In this document: positions 33,965 to 44,949 of the stretch, piece by piece
Numbering within the stretch: the stretch's first letter is position 1
Layout: every line of letters starts with the position of its first letter
Assembly (NCBI RefSeq): GCF_025698545.1
Contig: NC_068567.1
Coordinates: forward strand, 56,239,371-56,303,370
Origin: Gossypium raimondii
Taxonomy: Eukaryota; Streptophyta; Magnoliopsida; Malvales; Malvaceae
DNA length: 64,000 bases
Direction of reading: 5' to 3'
Program-made: the position numbers and the translations under genes
The notes under the pieces: generated by a model
What the model was told of the DNA's origin: nothing
The model's input: the letters and a program-made list of their open reading frames with translations, nothing else
The model's database searches: none

Positions 33965-36021
33965 AAAAGAAAAAGAAAAGCATAATGAAACGAGGTGATG
34001 ATGGGAGGGAGGGGCCAAGTATAATAATTACTAAAAGTATAGGCCAATGGAAATAAAAAGCATAATGACAATCAGTGTTAAAAGTCTACTCTGGAGTCAA
34101 TGTGAAAGGGATATAATTTTGTTTTAACTTTATGATATAAAATCCTTCATTCATAGGCTGCACCTGCTGTCCACATATTTTGTTTTCTAGAATAAGAGGA
34201 TTTTGTACAGTCACATTTATCTTTTTCATTTATGTTAAATTAAGATTTAAATAATTACTTATGATTTAATTTAATTTTAATTACGTTATTTCAATATTAC
34301 AATCTTTTATCTAAATAAATCTAGAATCAAGCTCTAATAATTATAATTAATATTACATAAAATCAACTTAATTACAAAATTTTATATAAACTAATTATTG
34401 AGACATTAACCTAAACAACACAAAACAAACAAAAATAATTTTAATTTTTGAGTTAATTTTACACATTTTAAAAATATGTAATTAATACATAAAGTGAACC
34501 CAATATGAAAATATGATTTTTTTTCAAAAATAAAATCATAATATAAAACTATATATACAATTGGGATAAGGTAACATTTAATTCTTGAATTTGGTAAATT
34601 TTCTCAACTTCTTTTCTAGATTTTTTTTGTTCACTTTAATTCATGAATTTGGTAATTTTTTTTCAATTTTGAATTATGTGATGATGTAACACTCGGAGAT
34701 TCCGCCACATTATCACCTATATCTGATCGTCACATCATCACATAGACTAAAAGTAAAAAAAGTGGTCAAGTTTTAGATTAATGTGGTGAAAAAATCAAGA
34801 CTAAATTACTTTATCCCTGTACAATACACGTGATAAATTATACATAATACAAATAAAAATATATTAAAAATTATAATGTAATATGAAATTTATGAAAATT
34901 AAGAAAACAACAAGAATATATGATTAGCAAACCTTTTCAATAATATAAACCAATCTCATTAAATAAATAATTTAAGTAATACATACCAACCCACGAGTAA
35001 TTGTATGGATTAACTCGTTAAAACTATCATTTAAAATTATCACAATGATCGGTTGAGTCTTTGTTTGGTTGGTACTGACATTGTTGCTAGTGTAAGAGAA
35101 CGTAGGTTCAAGTGCGCTGAAGCGTGTTTATCCTTCTTTTTAAGAGTTGGGATGGGTTATGGATAATTCTAAATATTGTATCAATTTAAAAACATTCAGA
35201 TACTTTCACAATTGAATTAAATTTTCAAAAATATATATATCATAATGAATCAAAAACATATCTCATATCAGCTTGTGCACAAGACTCAAACTTTAAATAC
35301 ATTATTTAAATTAAAATGATATAAAATATCCTTTTTTCATATTTTATCTATACCGAGATAATGTAAGAATATTTTTATTCCAAGAGATTCAATTGCTTGA
35401 CTTAATTTTATCTAATCTTCAAAATATGTTACTCCGAATGAATTCATAAATGAAATTATCGTACTTTCGTAAAATTAGCCATGCTTATAATTCAAAAATT
35501 TTACTCGAAAATATTTCTAACTCCAAAAATAGGAAGTAATATTGAGTGTTATAGTACTAGGTGCAACCACCACCACGTGTAGCATTGCATGAGCCATTGC
35601 TCAAAAGCGAGTCTTAGGTGATTGAAGAGGTCAAAAAGATTGGGCTTTGATTTTTCAGTGTAGAAATTGGTTTCCTTTACGCAGATGATAGAACAGTGGA
35701 TTCCTAACCATGTTATCATCCATCACTTTCTCTACAAACTCTTTATATGTGGAATATATGAAAATACAGCAGTAAATAATTTTTTTAGCACGTGAATTAG
35801 CCAGCCAAGGCTAAATGATCATCACCAATCAATCAATCCATCTCCAATTTCAAAAGTTCTGTGTTGTTATTGGGTTGGTACAATATTAGAGAATTTGATG
35901 CCCTCAAAATAGAGACAGCACCCACCACCACTCATTTTTCCACGCTCCACTTTTTGACTCTCAAACAACTTAAAGTTGATTGATTTTTTATTATAAATTA
36001 TTAAAAAATCGATGGTGATAA
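33965..36021. other. AT-rich intergenic region
   Basis: No supported gene. It holds a SINE copy at 35,040-35,190 (listed separately). A possible MITE remnant lies at 34,565-34,810, with CACATCATCACATAG and its inverse around a GATGATGTAAC core. The rest is A/T-rich. Confidence 0.4.
35040..35190 (+). mobile_element. tRNA-derived SINE copy 1
   Basis: The copy has a tRNA-like head with a B-box-like AGGTTCAAGTGC, preceded by an A-box-like region (TTTGGTTGGTACTGACATTG). A family-specific body (CGCTGAAGCG, TTATCCTTC, GGGATGGGTTATGGATAATTC) ends near 'taaatattgtat'. The same order of phrases occurs at 46,929-47,055 (minus) and 55,221-55,350 (plus). Plant SINEs are non-coding RNA polymerase III elements moved by LINEs. 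Confidence 0.6.
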
Positions 36022-36258
36022 TTAGGAAATCGGTTCACCTGAATTAGACAGACAGTTGGAGTAAGCAGAGGACCAAGGAGGAGAGGAGGTTGTACCATGT
36101 TTAAGGGAGTTGAGAGTTGGGGAAAAGTATCCTTTCATCATCATGTCTTGGGTGAGAGTTTGCTTGTGAGGTTTGTTAGGTTTGTCATCAACAAAGATTT
36201 GCTCTAACATTTCCTTTGTTAAGGTTGTACTTGTCCTCAATAATCCCATAATGGTCAC
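36022..36258 (-). CDS. Candidate small protein, 78 residues, unknown
   Basis: I do not recognise this ORF. It begins ATG-ACC-ATT-ATG on the minus strand and encodes a polar, Thr/Lys/Ser-rich peptide. The middle contains EMLEQIFVDDKPNKPHKQ and then MMMKGYFSP, and the end is Ser/Pro-rich (TSSPPWSS). The amino-acid mix is balanced, unlike the Phe/Tyr/Ile-rich chance ORFs in the surrounding AT-rich DNA, and its GC content stands above its neighbours. There is no signal peptide or membrane helix. A CATAAAAAA stretch lies about 60 bases upstream. The tandem tRNA-like array starts just beyond its 5' side. It could be a real plant small gene or a single exon of a decayed one. Confidence 0.4.
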   Translation of the reverse strand: MTIMGLLRTSTTLTKEMLEQIFVDDKPNKPHKQTLTQDMMMKGYFSPTLNSLKHGTTSSPPWSSAYSNCLSNSGEPIS

Positions 36259-36302
36259 CCCTTGAGGAAGATGATGAGTGACTAAAGATGAATGGCTTTT
36301 TT

Positions 36303-36830
36303 ATGAAAGATTGAAACAATATGAAATAAAAAATACATTAATATGCTTATAAAAATAATGGAACCTCAAACTTAAGGATGTAATCACAGTTATCTAACCA
36401 TCTAATAAAAGGAACTAATATGTTAAAGAAAAAAAGCTTGAAGCAACATGAAGTAAAAAATACAAATGTGTAGAAGAATTGAACTCAAGACTCACTGATG
36501 TAATTACAACTATCTAACCATCTAACAAAAGGACTAATATGTTAAAAACATTAATTAAAATGTAAAAAGCTTCAAACAACATGAAATAAAAAATATAAAT
36601 ACAAGTAGGAGATTAATCGAACTCAAAACTCAATGATGTAAGTGCAACTAACTAACCATCAAACCAAAGAACTAATATGCTAAAAAAATAATTAAAATTT
36701 TAAAAAGCTTGAAGCAACATGAAATAAAAAATTACAAATGTGAGTAAGAGAGTAATTGAACCCGAGACTTAAGGTTAAAAGCACTAACATTTAACCATCT
36801 GGACAAAGCTAAAAACACTTCCAATTGGAA
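36303..36830 (-). repeat. Four-unit tandem array of tRNA-like SINE sequence
   Basis: Four diverged copies of a 125-138 bp unit lie head to tail, starting near 36303, 36436, 36569 and 36707. Each has 'gaagcaacatgaaataaaaaat', then 'attgaactcaagactca', then 'taaccatct...aaagaactaatatg'. Read on the minus strand, the middle phrase becomes GAGTCTTGAGTTCAATTC, close to a pol III B box. It is preceded by 'agatggttag', weakly like an A box. The units look tRNA-derived but are arranged in tandem, which is unusual for SINEs. Confidence 0.7.
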
Positions 36831-36840
36831 GCTTTCCATA

Positions 36841-37276
36841 GTGTTCAAACAATTAACCGAACCGAATTAGTATTAATTGAATTAACCGAACTTTTTAATC
36901 CTTTAACCGCTAACCAAATCGAAAATTTTTCAAAAAAATTAATCGAACCGAATTATTTCGATTAATTCGATCGGTTAACCGAAATTTATATGTTTTTGCT
37001 TTTTTGGTTAAAACAAGTATAAAATATATAAAATAAATAAATTGATAATGTTCATCCGACCAAATTAACCAAATTAAAACTACATATAATTTGTATTATT
37101 AATTATTAAGTTCAGTTAATTCAATTAATTACCCGATTTCGAACCGAATTAACTGATAACCGAAATTCCAAAAAATTATTAACCAGCTTCCTACTGAATT
37201 AGATTAATTAACCTCCCAGTTAACCAAATTAGATCGGTTTGATCGATTAATTCGGTTTTAACCTAAATTTGAACAC
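36841..37276. mobile_element. MITE rich in CGGTTAA/TTAACCG motifs
   Basis: The left end GTGTTCAAACAATTAACCG is mirrored by the right end, TTTGAACACCCC on the plus strand. The interior is full of TTAACCGAA and its inverse, so the element could fold back extensively. It has no ORF. The GGTGTTCAAA-type end is common among hAT-related MITEs in dicots. No target duplication was confirmed. Confidence 0.55.
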
Positions 37277-38995
37277 CCCTGACCATATCACTAAAAATAC
37301 ATCCAACTAGACGCGTTTTCTAAATATCGACTTAATCCGATTAATTTTGCAAAAATCAATCTGATCTAGTAATTATGGTTAAAAATAAGCATTTTAAATA
37401 ATTCACCCTTCTATAACCACATTAAATTATAATTGTTTTCCAAAATGATAAATTCAAAACCTCTATTTTGTTTTCCAAATATTTCAGAATATTATGGTAA
37501 TAGATTTATGTGTTATAGCTTGAAATTTATTTATATTGTCAATAACATTTTAATTTGATTTGTTTATTTTTAGTTTAACTTAAATAAATTTATTTAATTT
37601 TATTCGATTTGAATTTTATTTCACTTGATTCGGTTTGTAATTTTTAAAATTAAATTAAAATAATAAAACTTAACTAATTCAAAATATTTTTCATCTCATT
37701 CAATTAAATACCCATCAATATAATTTGAAACTTTTTATTTTAATTTACAATAATCTTTTTCAACATTTTTAAATGAATAAAATCAAATCTGAATCAACAT
37801 TAATGACATAAATTTTAACTTATTTTTCAAGTGAAATCTGAGGACATCATGTCTTTGAATATAATATGATATTGTAAGATATATATTATTTGTTTGGTTT
37901 TAGGAAATAGAAGAATGAAAAACACTTTATTGAAAATTTTAGAAAATGAAAATATGTGAAAATCATAAAATAATAAAAGAAACATTTTATTATTTTCACT
38001 AAAAATATTTTGTAAAAATAAAAGGATGAAAACAAGAATTTTTAAGCTTAAATTAATTGACTTTGGTTTAAACCTCGTATAAATATAAAATGCTTTTTTC
38101 TTTGTTTTCAATAATTTTTCAAATATTAAATTTGTTACCTTCATTCAAAAATAAAATAATTTTTATTTTATTTATAATGTTTTATTATAGAATAATAGGT
38201 ATTAAACATGATTTCATGTGTTAATTATTAAAAACATTTTTTATATTTTTATTTAAAAATAAAAATAGAAAATGGAAATGGAAATAAAAATGTCATTCTC
38301 CACTCATAAGATTTCTAAAATTACATTATCCAGAAGACACATTTCATCATCAGAAAGTAAAAAGACACTTTCCACTTATGTTGTAATGAAGAACCATAAT
38401 TTCAAACTTGAATAGTTAGAAGTGAATATGGACAAAAACATCAAAATTCAGACAATGATGATGATTAAGTTGCAATTCCTTGACAGCACATGTTACATCA
38501 AGTAGAAGACAAACCCTAAATTTATGCTAGTCGTGTTTACAGTTGCAGCAGCTACCAAATCTGTGGGCAGTTTACAGCATTCTCTTGAGTGTTGAAATAG
38601 AATTTTACACCTTTTTTAATTTTTAAACAATGCATATCATCAACTGCCAATCAGGAATTTTTATTTATTTTTTTAATACGAAAATAAATAAAAAAAATAA
38701 ACATTGGTCAAAAGTCAAACCTTTCCTCAACTGTAGAAAAATGTGTTGTGATAAAACCAACCAAGTTAATTTGATTGCTTCTATTTCTTCATCATACAGT
38801 AGTGTAAACAGATTGGACAAGGCAAGCTTTTGGCTTGTGCAAGAACTCAAATTTTCTTGGCCCACAATAACTAATATTGCACGTGCCCTTCTCTTCGTTT
38901 CTTTTTGTCTCTTCTTTTGCCAAGAAAAGGTGGCATCAATTATAATAATTTGATAATAAAACTTTAACACGATTAGTAAAAATAAAATGTTCAAG
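37277..38995. other. AT-rich intergenic region, no supported gene
   Basis: This is very AT-rich sequence with only Phe/Lys/Ile-rich chance ORFs on both strands. A slightly richer stretch lies at 38,450-38,580. I see no RNA gene, repeat array or gene remnant I can support. Confidence 0.4.
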
Positions 38996-39766
38996 TTCTA
39001 CCACTATCAAAACAGTTATTTTTTTTATCTTTAGTCACTTATGTTTAAAATGTTATGTTTTAGTCATTTACGTTATCGTATTGTAACATTTTAGTCACTG
39101 AGCATTTACTTGTTGTTAACGATGTAACAATAAGCTCCGGTACTACGTTAAATTATCATTTCAAACAAAAAATTTAGGTTAATTTATACAATTGGTCCCT
39201 ATATTTTTTTTATTTTCAACAATTTAATTCTTTTCTTTTATGTTCTTTTAACTTCCTTTTTTTTCCATTCTCTTCTGCTTCTCCCTCTGTTTTCCTCCCT
39301 TCTCCATTTCTTTTAACGTAATTTTTCTATATTTTTCATTTGTTAAAACTAGTCCCTATATTTTTTTTATTTTTTGAACAATTTAAATTTTTCGAGTGAG
39401 ACAAGCTTGTGAACTAGTTTTAATAAATGGAAAACATAGAAAAACTACGTTAAAAGAAATGAATAAGGGAGAAGCAGAAAAGAATGGAAAAAAAATGAAA
39501 GTTAAAAGAACATAAAAGAAAAAAAATTAAATTGCTCAAAATAAAAAAGTATAGGGACCAATTGTAGAATTTAACCTAAAATTTTCATTTGAAATTATGA
39601 TTTAACGTGCCATATCAGCTTACCATTACACCATTGACAGAAATTACCGGCTCATTAACTAATATGTTACAACATGATAACATAGATGACTAAAACGTAA
39701 CATTTTAAATATAAGTGACTAAAATATAACCTAAAGTAAACAAAAATGACTATTTTAGTAGTGTAC
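38996..39766. mobile_element. Fold-back element with ~355-bp inverted arms
   Basis: The left arm (about 38,996-39,353) and right arm (about 39,413-39,766) are inverted copies of each other across nearly their whole length. For example, 'tagtcacttatgtttaaaatgtta' on the left answers 'taacattttaaatataagtgacta' on the right. The central loop is about 60 bp and ends in ACTAGTTTTA/TAAAACTAGT. There is no coding capacity. Read-through transcription would give a long hairpin RNA that could enter a Dicer-like pathway. I infer a MITE or fold-back transposon; the target duplication was not resolved. Confidence 0.75.
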
Positions 39767-40515
39767 CCCTTTTATAAATCAATTGGTTAATATGATGAAG
39801 GATAAACACTAAAACAGCCTCAGATTTTTATAACCAATCAATGGTGTTGGGCATTTTAAGGTAAGCATAAAAGAAGGCAGCAGAGTTATAATGGTGCTTT
39901 CTAATATCTCGGCTTTGACATCCATCCAATTCTATGTTGTTTGGGTGTGTAAAAAAAATCCAAAAACCTAAATTGAAACAACACAATTCATTTAGTGTAA
40001 CAACTCGTTTTTCAGTTATGTCGAAAGCAGTGGTTTCGGAGCCACCAAATTCGAAGAGTAAGTTCGCAAATATTATATTTAATATTTAAGAGTAAAATAT
40101 GGTTTTTAAAAGGGTTTTTGATATGATAATACATGTTATATAAACGATTTATTAAGTTTAAGTATTTTGACCCTAAGGTTAAGTGGTTTTAGAAAATGAG
40201 GTATCGGGACCTTGTTTCTATAAACCGAACCGTAAATATTTTTATAAATATTTACGGAGTGTCATTAAGGTGGTATTAAAATTTCGTTAAGAAATTTTAA
40301 TGTTTCGATAGTTAATTAAGAGAAAAGGACCAAATTAGAAAATATGCAAAACTTGTTAACTAATACATTTAGGTGATTAGATGGTTTAATTAATAAATGA
40401 GGAAGGGCCTAAGTGATAATTAATCCATAAATAATGAGTGGGTCAGCATAATAGTTGAAATGAATTAAATAATATATATTCAATGACAAATTTGTAATTA
40501 AAGTGAAATTAAAAC

Positions 40516-43338
40516 TATAATACCCCTACCCGTTTCTGTCGCCGGAATAGGATACGAGACATTACAAGATTTTACTGAATTAATTTTTCTGTTATTACGA
40601 GTTTAATTACTATTCATTTATCGAATCATGTCATGACGTCCCTTGGATGGGCCACCGAAGCCCAAAACATACATCGGGACTAAACTGATATTAAATCGAA
40701 GCCATAAGAAACTTTTCGCAAAATCTCAAAGTTATACTTACTCTAGCCATACCAACAGCTAAGTTACAAACATTCATTTCTATGTAATATTGATATTTAG
40801 TCTATACATGCCATTCTTTCAAAATAAGTCATTTTCAAATACCAAAAGATATGGGTTGATAGTGTGATAAAGCTCCGACTAATCTCCAACCTTCGAGCTC
40901 CCGAGCACTACAAAATAGGGAAAAAGAGAACGGGGTAAGCACATTGTGCTTAGTAAGTTCATGCAACAAGAATATAAATTCCATATTTTCCATTCCCTTG
41001 TTATTTTTTCATATTTATCCCGTTGAATTTCCCGAAATTTTGATGAATTTTCAGATGTACACTTTAGTGTACAAATTTGGGTCCGTCAATTCATATTCAT
41101 GTGCACACATTTCTGTTTTAGAGAGCACACTCCCGCCAACCTTATCCTTACAGCGGGATTACCAGTCCAGGCTAAATCCCCTGTAATATAAACTCATAGA
41201 GTATTGTTGGGATTACCAGTCCAGGCTAAATCCCCTGCAACGACAATTACTCTAATGAGCTTGGATCTGAATTACCAGTCCAGGCTAAATTCATACCCTA
41301 ATTCGGATTACCCGTCCAGGCTAAATCCATTTTCCACATATTCTTCGGGAGGGCTATATTAGAATAGGATCACCCGTCCGGGCTAGATCTTTTTTACCGT
41401 CAATTCCTTTTCAGAGATCCATCGAATTTTCCTTTCATTCAACCAAGATTTATTTTCTCTTTTCATCAAGAATATCAATAATTCATCAATTATCATACAA
41501 TAAACATCTAAATCATATTCACATCAAGAAAAATATATTTCAAGCATTTAAGAATATAATTCAAGTTACACGAACTTACCTCGACACTTGTTCGTAACCA
41601 AAAATCTACTAATCGCGAACTTTTTCTTTTCCTCGATCTTGCTTCGTATTTTAATTTTCCAGATCTAAATAAATAAATTTAATCATTAATCTAATACTTT
41701 TCATGTTCATATGTAACATTCTCTATAATTCCATTATTATTTATAGTGCATTCAAAGTTGTCTCGCTGAGTCACAGTAACTAAATTATTTATATCTTGAG
41801 CTACGGAACTCCAAATTAAGATACACTAATTTTCCCCAAAACTAGACTCATATATCTTCTTACCATAAAATTTTTAAAATTTTTGGTTTAGCCAATAAGT
41901 ACAGTTTATTCTTTAAAGTTCCCCTGTTTCACTGCTCGACAGTTCCAACCTCTCTTCACTAAAAATTAATTATCTCATTGTACAGAATTCGGATGATGTT
42001 TCCATTTGTTTATTCTAAAAATAGACTCATTAAGAATTATAACCATATAAATTATAACTCATAATAATTTTTTACAATTTTAATGATTTTCCAAAGTCAG
42101 AACAGGGGAACCCGAATTCATTCTGACCTTGTCTCACAAAATCTATTATATCTCATGATTTACAATTCCATTGCTTATACCGTTTCTTTTATAAGAAACT
42201 AGACTCAATAAGATTTAATTTCATATTTTATTCATTCTCTAATTCGATCTCTAAAATTTTTGGTGATTTTTCAAAGTTATACTACTACTTCTGTCCAAAA
42301 CTGTTTTAGTGCATAATGTTAATTATCATTCTTTCCCTAAGCTTTCAATAAATGATAATTCCATCCCTGCTCAATTAACCTCTCAATTGAGCTGATTTTT
42401 CTCAACCAACATTTTATTCTATCACTTTAAACTACTTTATAACCTTTGGAAATCAGAATTTTAGCACTAGACTTTAATTCCAAATATTTTCACAATTAAG
42501 TCCTACAAATCAATTTCTATTGAAATTACCTAATAAAATCATCTCATAAACAAATTAAAGCTTCAATTTCAACATGTTTCATCATAAAATTCCAGCTCAT
42601 ATTCATAGAAACTTTCAAATTCAGTCATAAAATCAAAAACTAATGAATTTAGTAATAGGACCTAGTTGTAAAAGTCTTAGAAACACAAAAAATACAAGAA
42701 AAAGGCAAGGATTAACTCACTCGGTGCAAAAGTTATGAAAAAACAGCTTGAAGAAACCCTTAGGATGTTTTTTGACTGATGAGAATGCAGAAAAATAAAG
42801 AGAATTCTAGATATTCCACTTTAGTCCTAACTTTTAAAGTAAATTTTGCAATATTCCAATTTTACTCTTAATTCTTCAATTCTCCTGATTTTTCTCAGCG
42901 TATGCCACCCAAAATATCTTATTTTGGGCTTATTTTCAATTTATGTCCCTACTCATTTAACAATTGAGCTATTTAATCCTTCTAGTAACTTTTACACCTT
43001 TTTCAATTTAGTCCTTTTCACTTAATTGACTACCCAAACATTAAAATTTTCTAACGAAATTTTAATACCATATTACTAACACTTCATAAATATTTATAAA
43101 AATATTTTTGACTCGATTTTACGAGATCGAGGTCTCGATACCTTGTTTTTACCCAATTTCTTCAATAATTTCTTTTTCTAACTAACCACTAAATCGGTAA
43201 AATTCTTCTATCTATATTTTCATACGATTTTCCTATCATATCAATATTCATGCAAAAATATTAAAATAAATTTCTCTTTAAATCGGATTTGTGGTTACGA
43301 AACTACTATTCCGATAACATTGAATTTGGGCCATTACA
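40516..43338 (-). mobile_element. Inner solo LTR nested in the outer LTR
   Basis: Read on the minus strand it starts TGTAATGGCCC (43338) and ends GGGGTATTATA (40516). The terminal CA has become TA. AAAAC flanks it on both sides (40511-40515 and 43339-43343). Its ends resemble those of the outer LTR in inverted order, so both belong to one family but inserted in opposite directions. It contains four to five repeats of 'ggattaccagtccaggctaaatcc' at 41,150-41,390. It is 2,823 bp with no coding frames. Confidence 0.82.
41150..41395 (+). repeat. Tandem 'ttaccagtccaggctaaat' repeats inside the inner LTR
   Basis: The phrase ATTACCAGTCCAGGCTAAAT occurs three times, and diverged versions (ACCCGTCCAGGCTAAAT, ACCCGTCCGGGCTAGAT) twice more. 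They are separated by 30-45 bp of variable sequence. The repeat is confined to the inner LTR. Confidence 0.8.
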
Positions 43339-44949
43339 AAAACACTTTAATTTCATTTTCTTCTTCTTCACTCCACTGGACACCATAGCTATGGAGGGGG
43401 TTTCGATTCTGGCTTTTTTCCTTTACATGTGAGTATAATTGATCTTATTTCTTGTAATTTTTATGTTTTTAAGATCGTTGCAACTAGATCCAGCTAGCCT
43501 GTACCTTCGATTTTGAAACTGTTAAAGATTTTGAATGTTGCCATTGATGAATCTTGTGGTTTTTTATGTTAAATGATGAATTTGAGATTAATTGTTATTT
43601 AAAAGTATTTTATTAAGTGATTTTTGATGAATTTTTTGATTAGGGACTAAATTGTTAAAATAGTAAAAATACAAAGATTTAATGTTTTGGGTTTGTATTA
43701 AAATGGTTAATTTGCATGTTTGGGGTTTGAGGACTAAATTGGACAAAAGTAAAAATTTAGGGGTAATTTTGTAATATTATCAAAATGACCAAATTGCATG
43801 AAATGAATTTTTTATAGTTTAAATTAATAAATTGAATGAAATTATTAATTTAGATAAAGATTGGGTGGAAAATTGAGGAAAATATAAAATTACCAAAATG
43901 CCCCTAAATCTTGGTATTTCTGCAATTTAGCCAGGTAAGTTCGTATGAACTGTATTCTGTATAATTTTGATTACATTGAATGTTAATATGTGATTATATT
44001 GTGATTAAATCAATATATATATATTTTAGTTTGCAATTTATTGTGTTATGAAACAACATAAATCCAAAGACGTACGACGATTACCAAGTCCCATTTGAAC
44101 CTTAAGAATTCGTAGGATACAAATGACATGTCATTAGGGTTACCAATACTCAGCTCACATGAGCTTCCCGTTATTCAGCTCGCATGAGCTTCCCGTTATT
44201 CTGCTCGGAAGAGCTTACTGTTTACAGCTTAGAAGAGCTTACCGTTTACAGCTCGTATGAGCATACATGTACATGAATTGATGGATTACAGTTCAGTACA
44301 CCTCGTGTGTACTACCCATGTATCCAACGATATTCTAAATGGTTCAACGGGCAATGTTCTGTTATGAGACGATATGAGTTCGATACGAACTAATACAGGT
44401 ATATACATGAAATACATGGAAATGATGGCACATGATATATTGATATTTTGAGATGGATGATATATGTATATGAAGAAACAATAAGAGAATGATATGTATC
44501 ATGACATGTACATATATGAATATCTTTGATATGTTGACACATGGAAATTACGTAAGTTGAGACGAGTAATAAACTCAAGTGTGACATGTTGAGATAATAA
44601 GGTTATCGATGTTGAATTTATATGAAATATGTTCAAGTATGCTAACAAGTGTTGTTGTTTGATGCTTAGGCAAGTGCCACACGACCGTGTGACCCCTGCA
44701 GTGTTGAAAGTTTTAAATGTTTTTAAAAAAATTTCTGAGTTTCCGATTTAGTCCCGATTTGTTTCTAATGCGTAATTTGTACCTCGAGGGCTCGTATAAG
44801 GGACAATATGTATGATTTTGATTGGTTTTTGACATGAATGCTATATGATATGAAATGTTTGCATTTTCTATCTGTTTGATTTGTAAACTCTGGTAATGCT
44901 CCGTAACCCTGTTTCGACGACGGATTCGGGTTAGGGGTGTTACATTTAG

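Larger units (their letters stand above)
39996..44944 (+). mobile_element. Outer solo LTR, split by a nested element
   Basis: It begins TGTAACAACTCG (39996) and ends GGGGTGTTACA (44944), with a 5-bp duplication TTTAG on both sides (39991-39995 and 44945-44949). Subtracting the inner insertion (40516-43338 plus one 5-bp repeat) leaves about 2.1 kb. The right part carries imperfect 'agctyrbatgagctt' tandem units (44,150-44,290) and a CACACGACCGTGTG box. It closes on the 'ggtaatgctccgtaaccctgtt' stretch typical of this LTR family. No gag or pol is present, so it is a recombined single LTR. Confidence 0.82.

Noticed and set aside
41150-41395. Regularly spaced short repeats resembling a CRISPR array
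   Set aside because: The repeats lie inside a plant LTR, diverge from unit to unit and have no cas genes.
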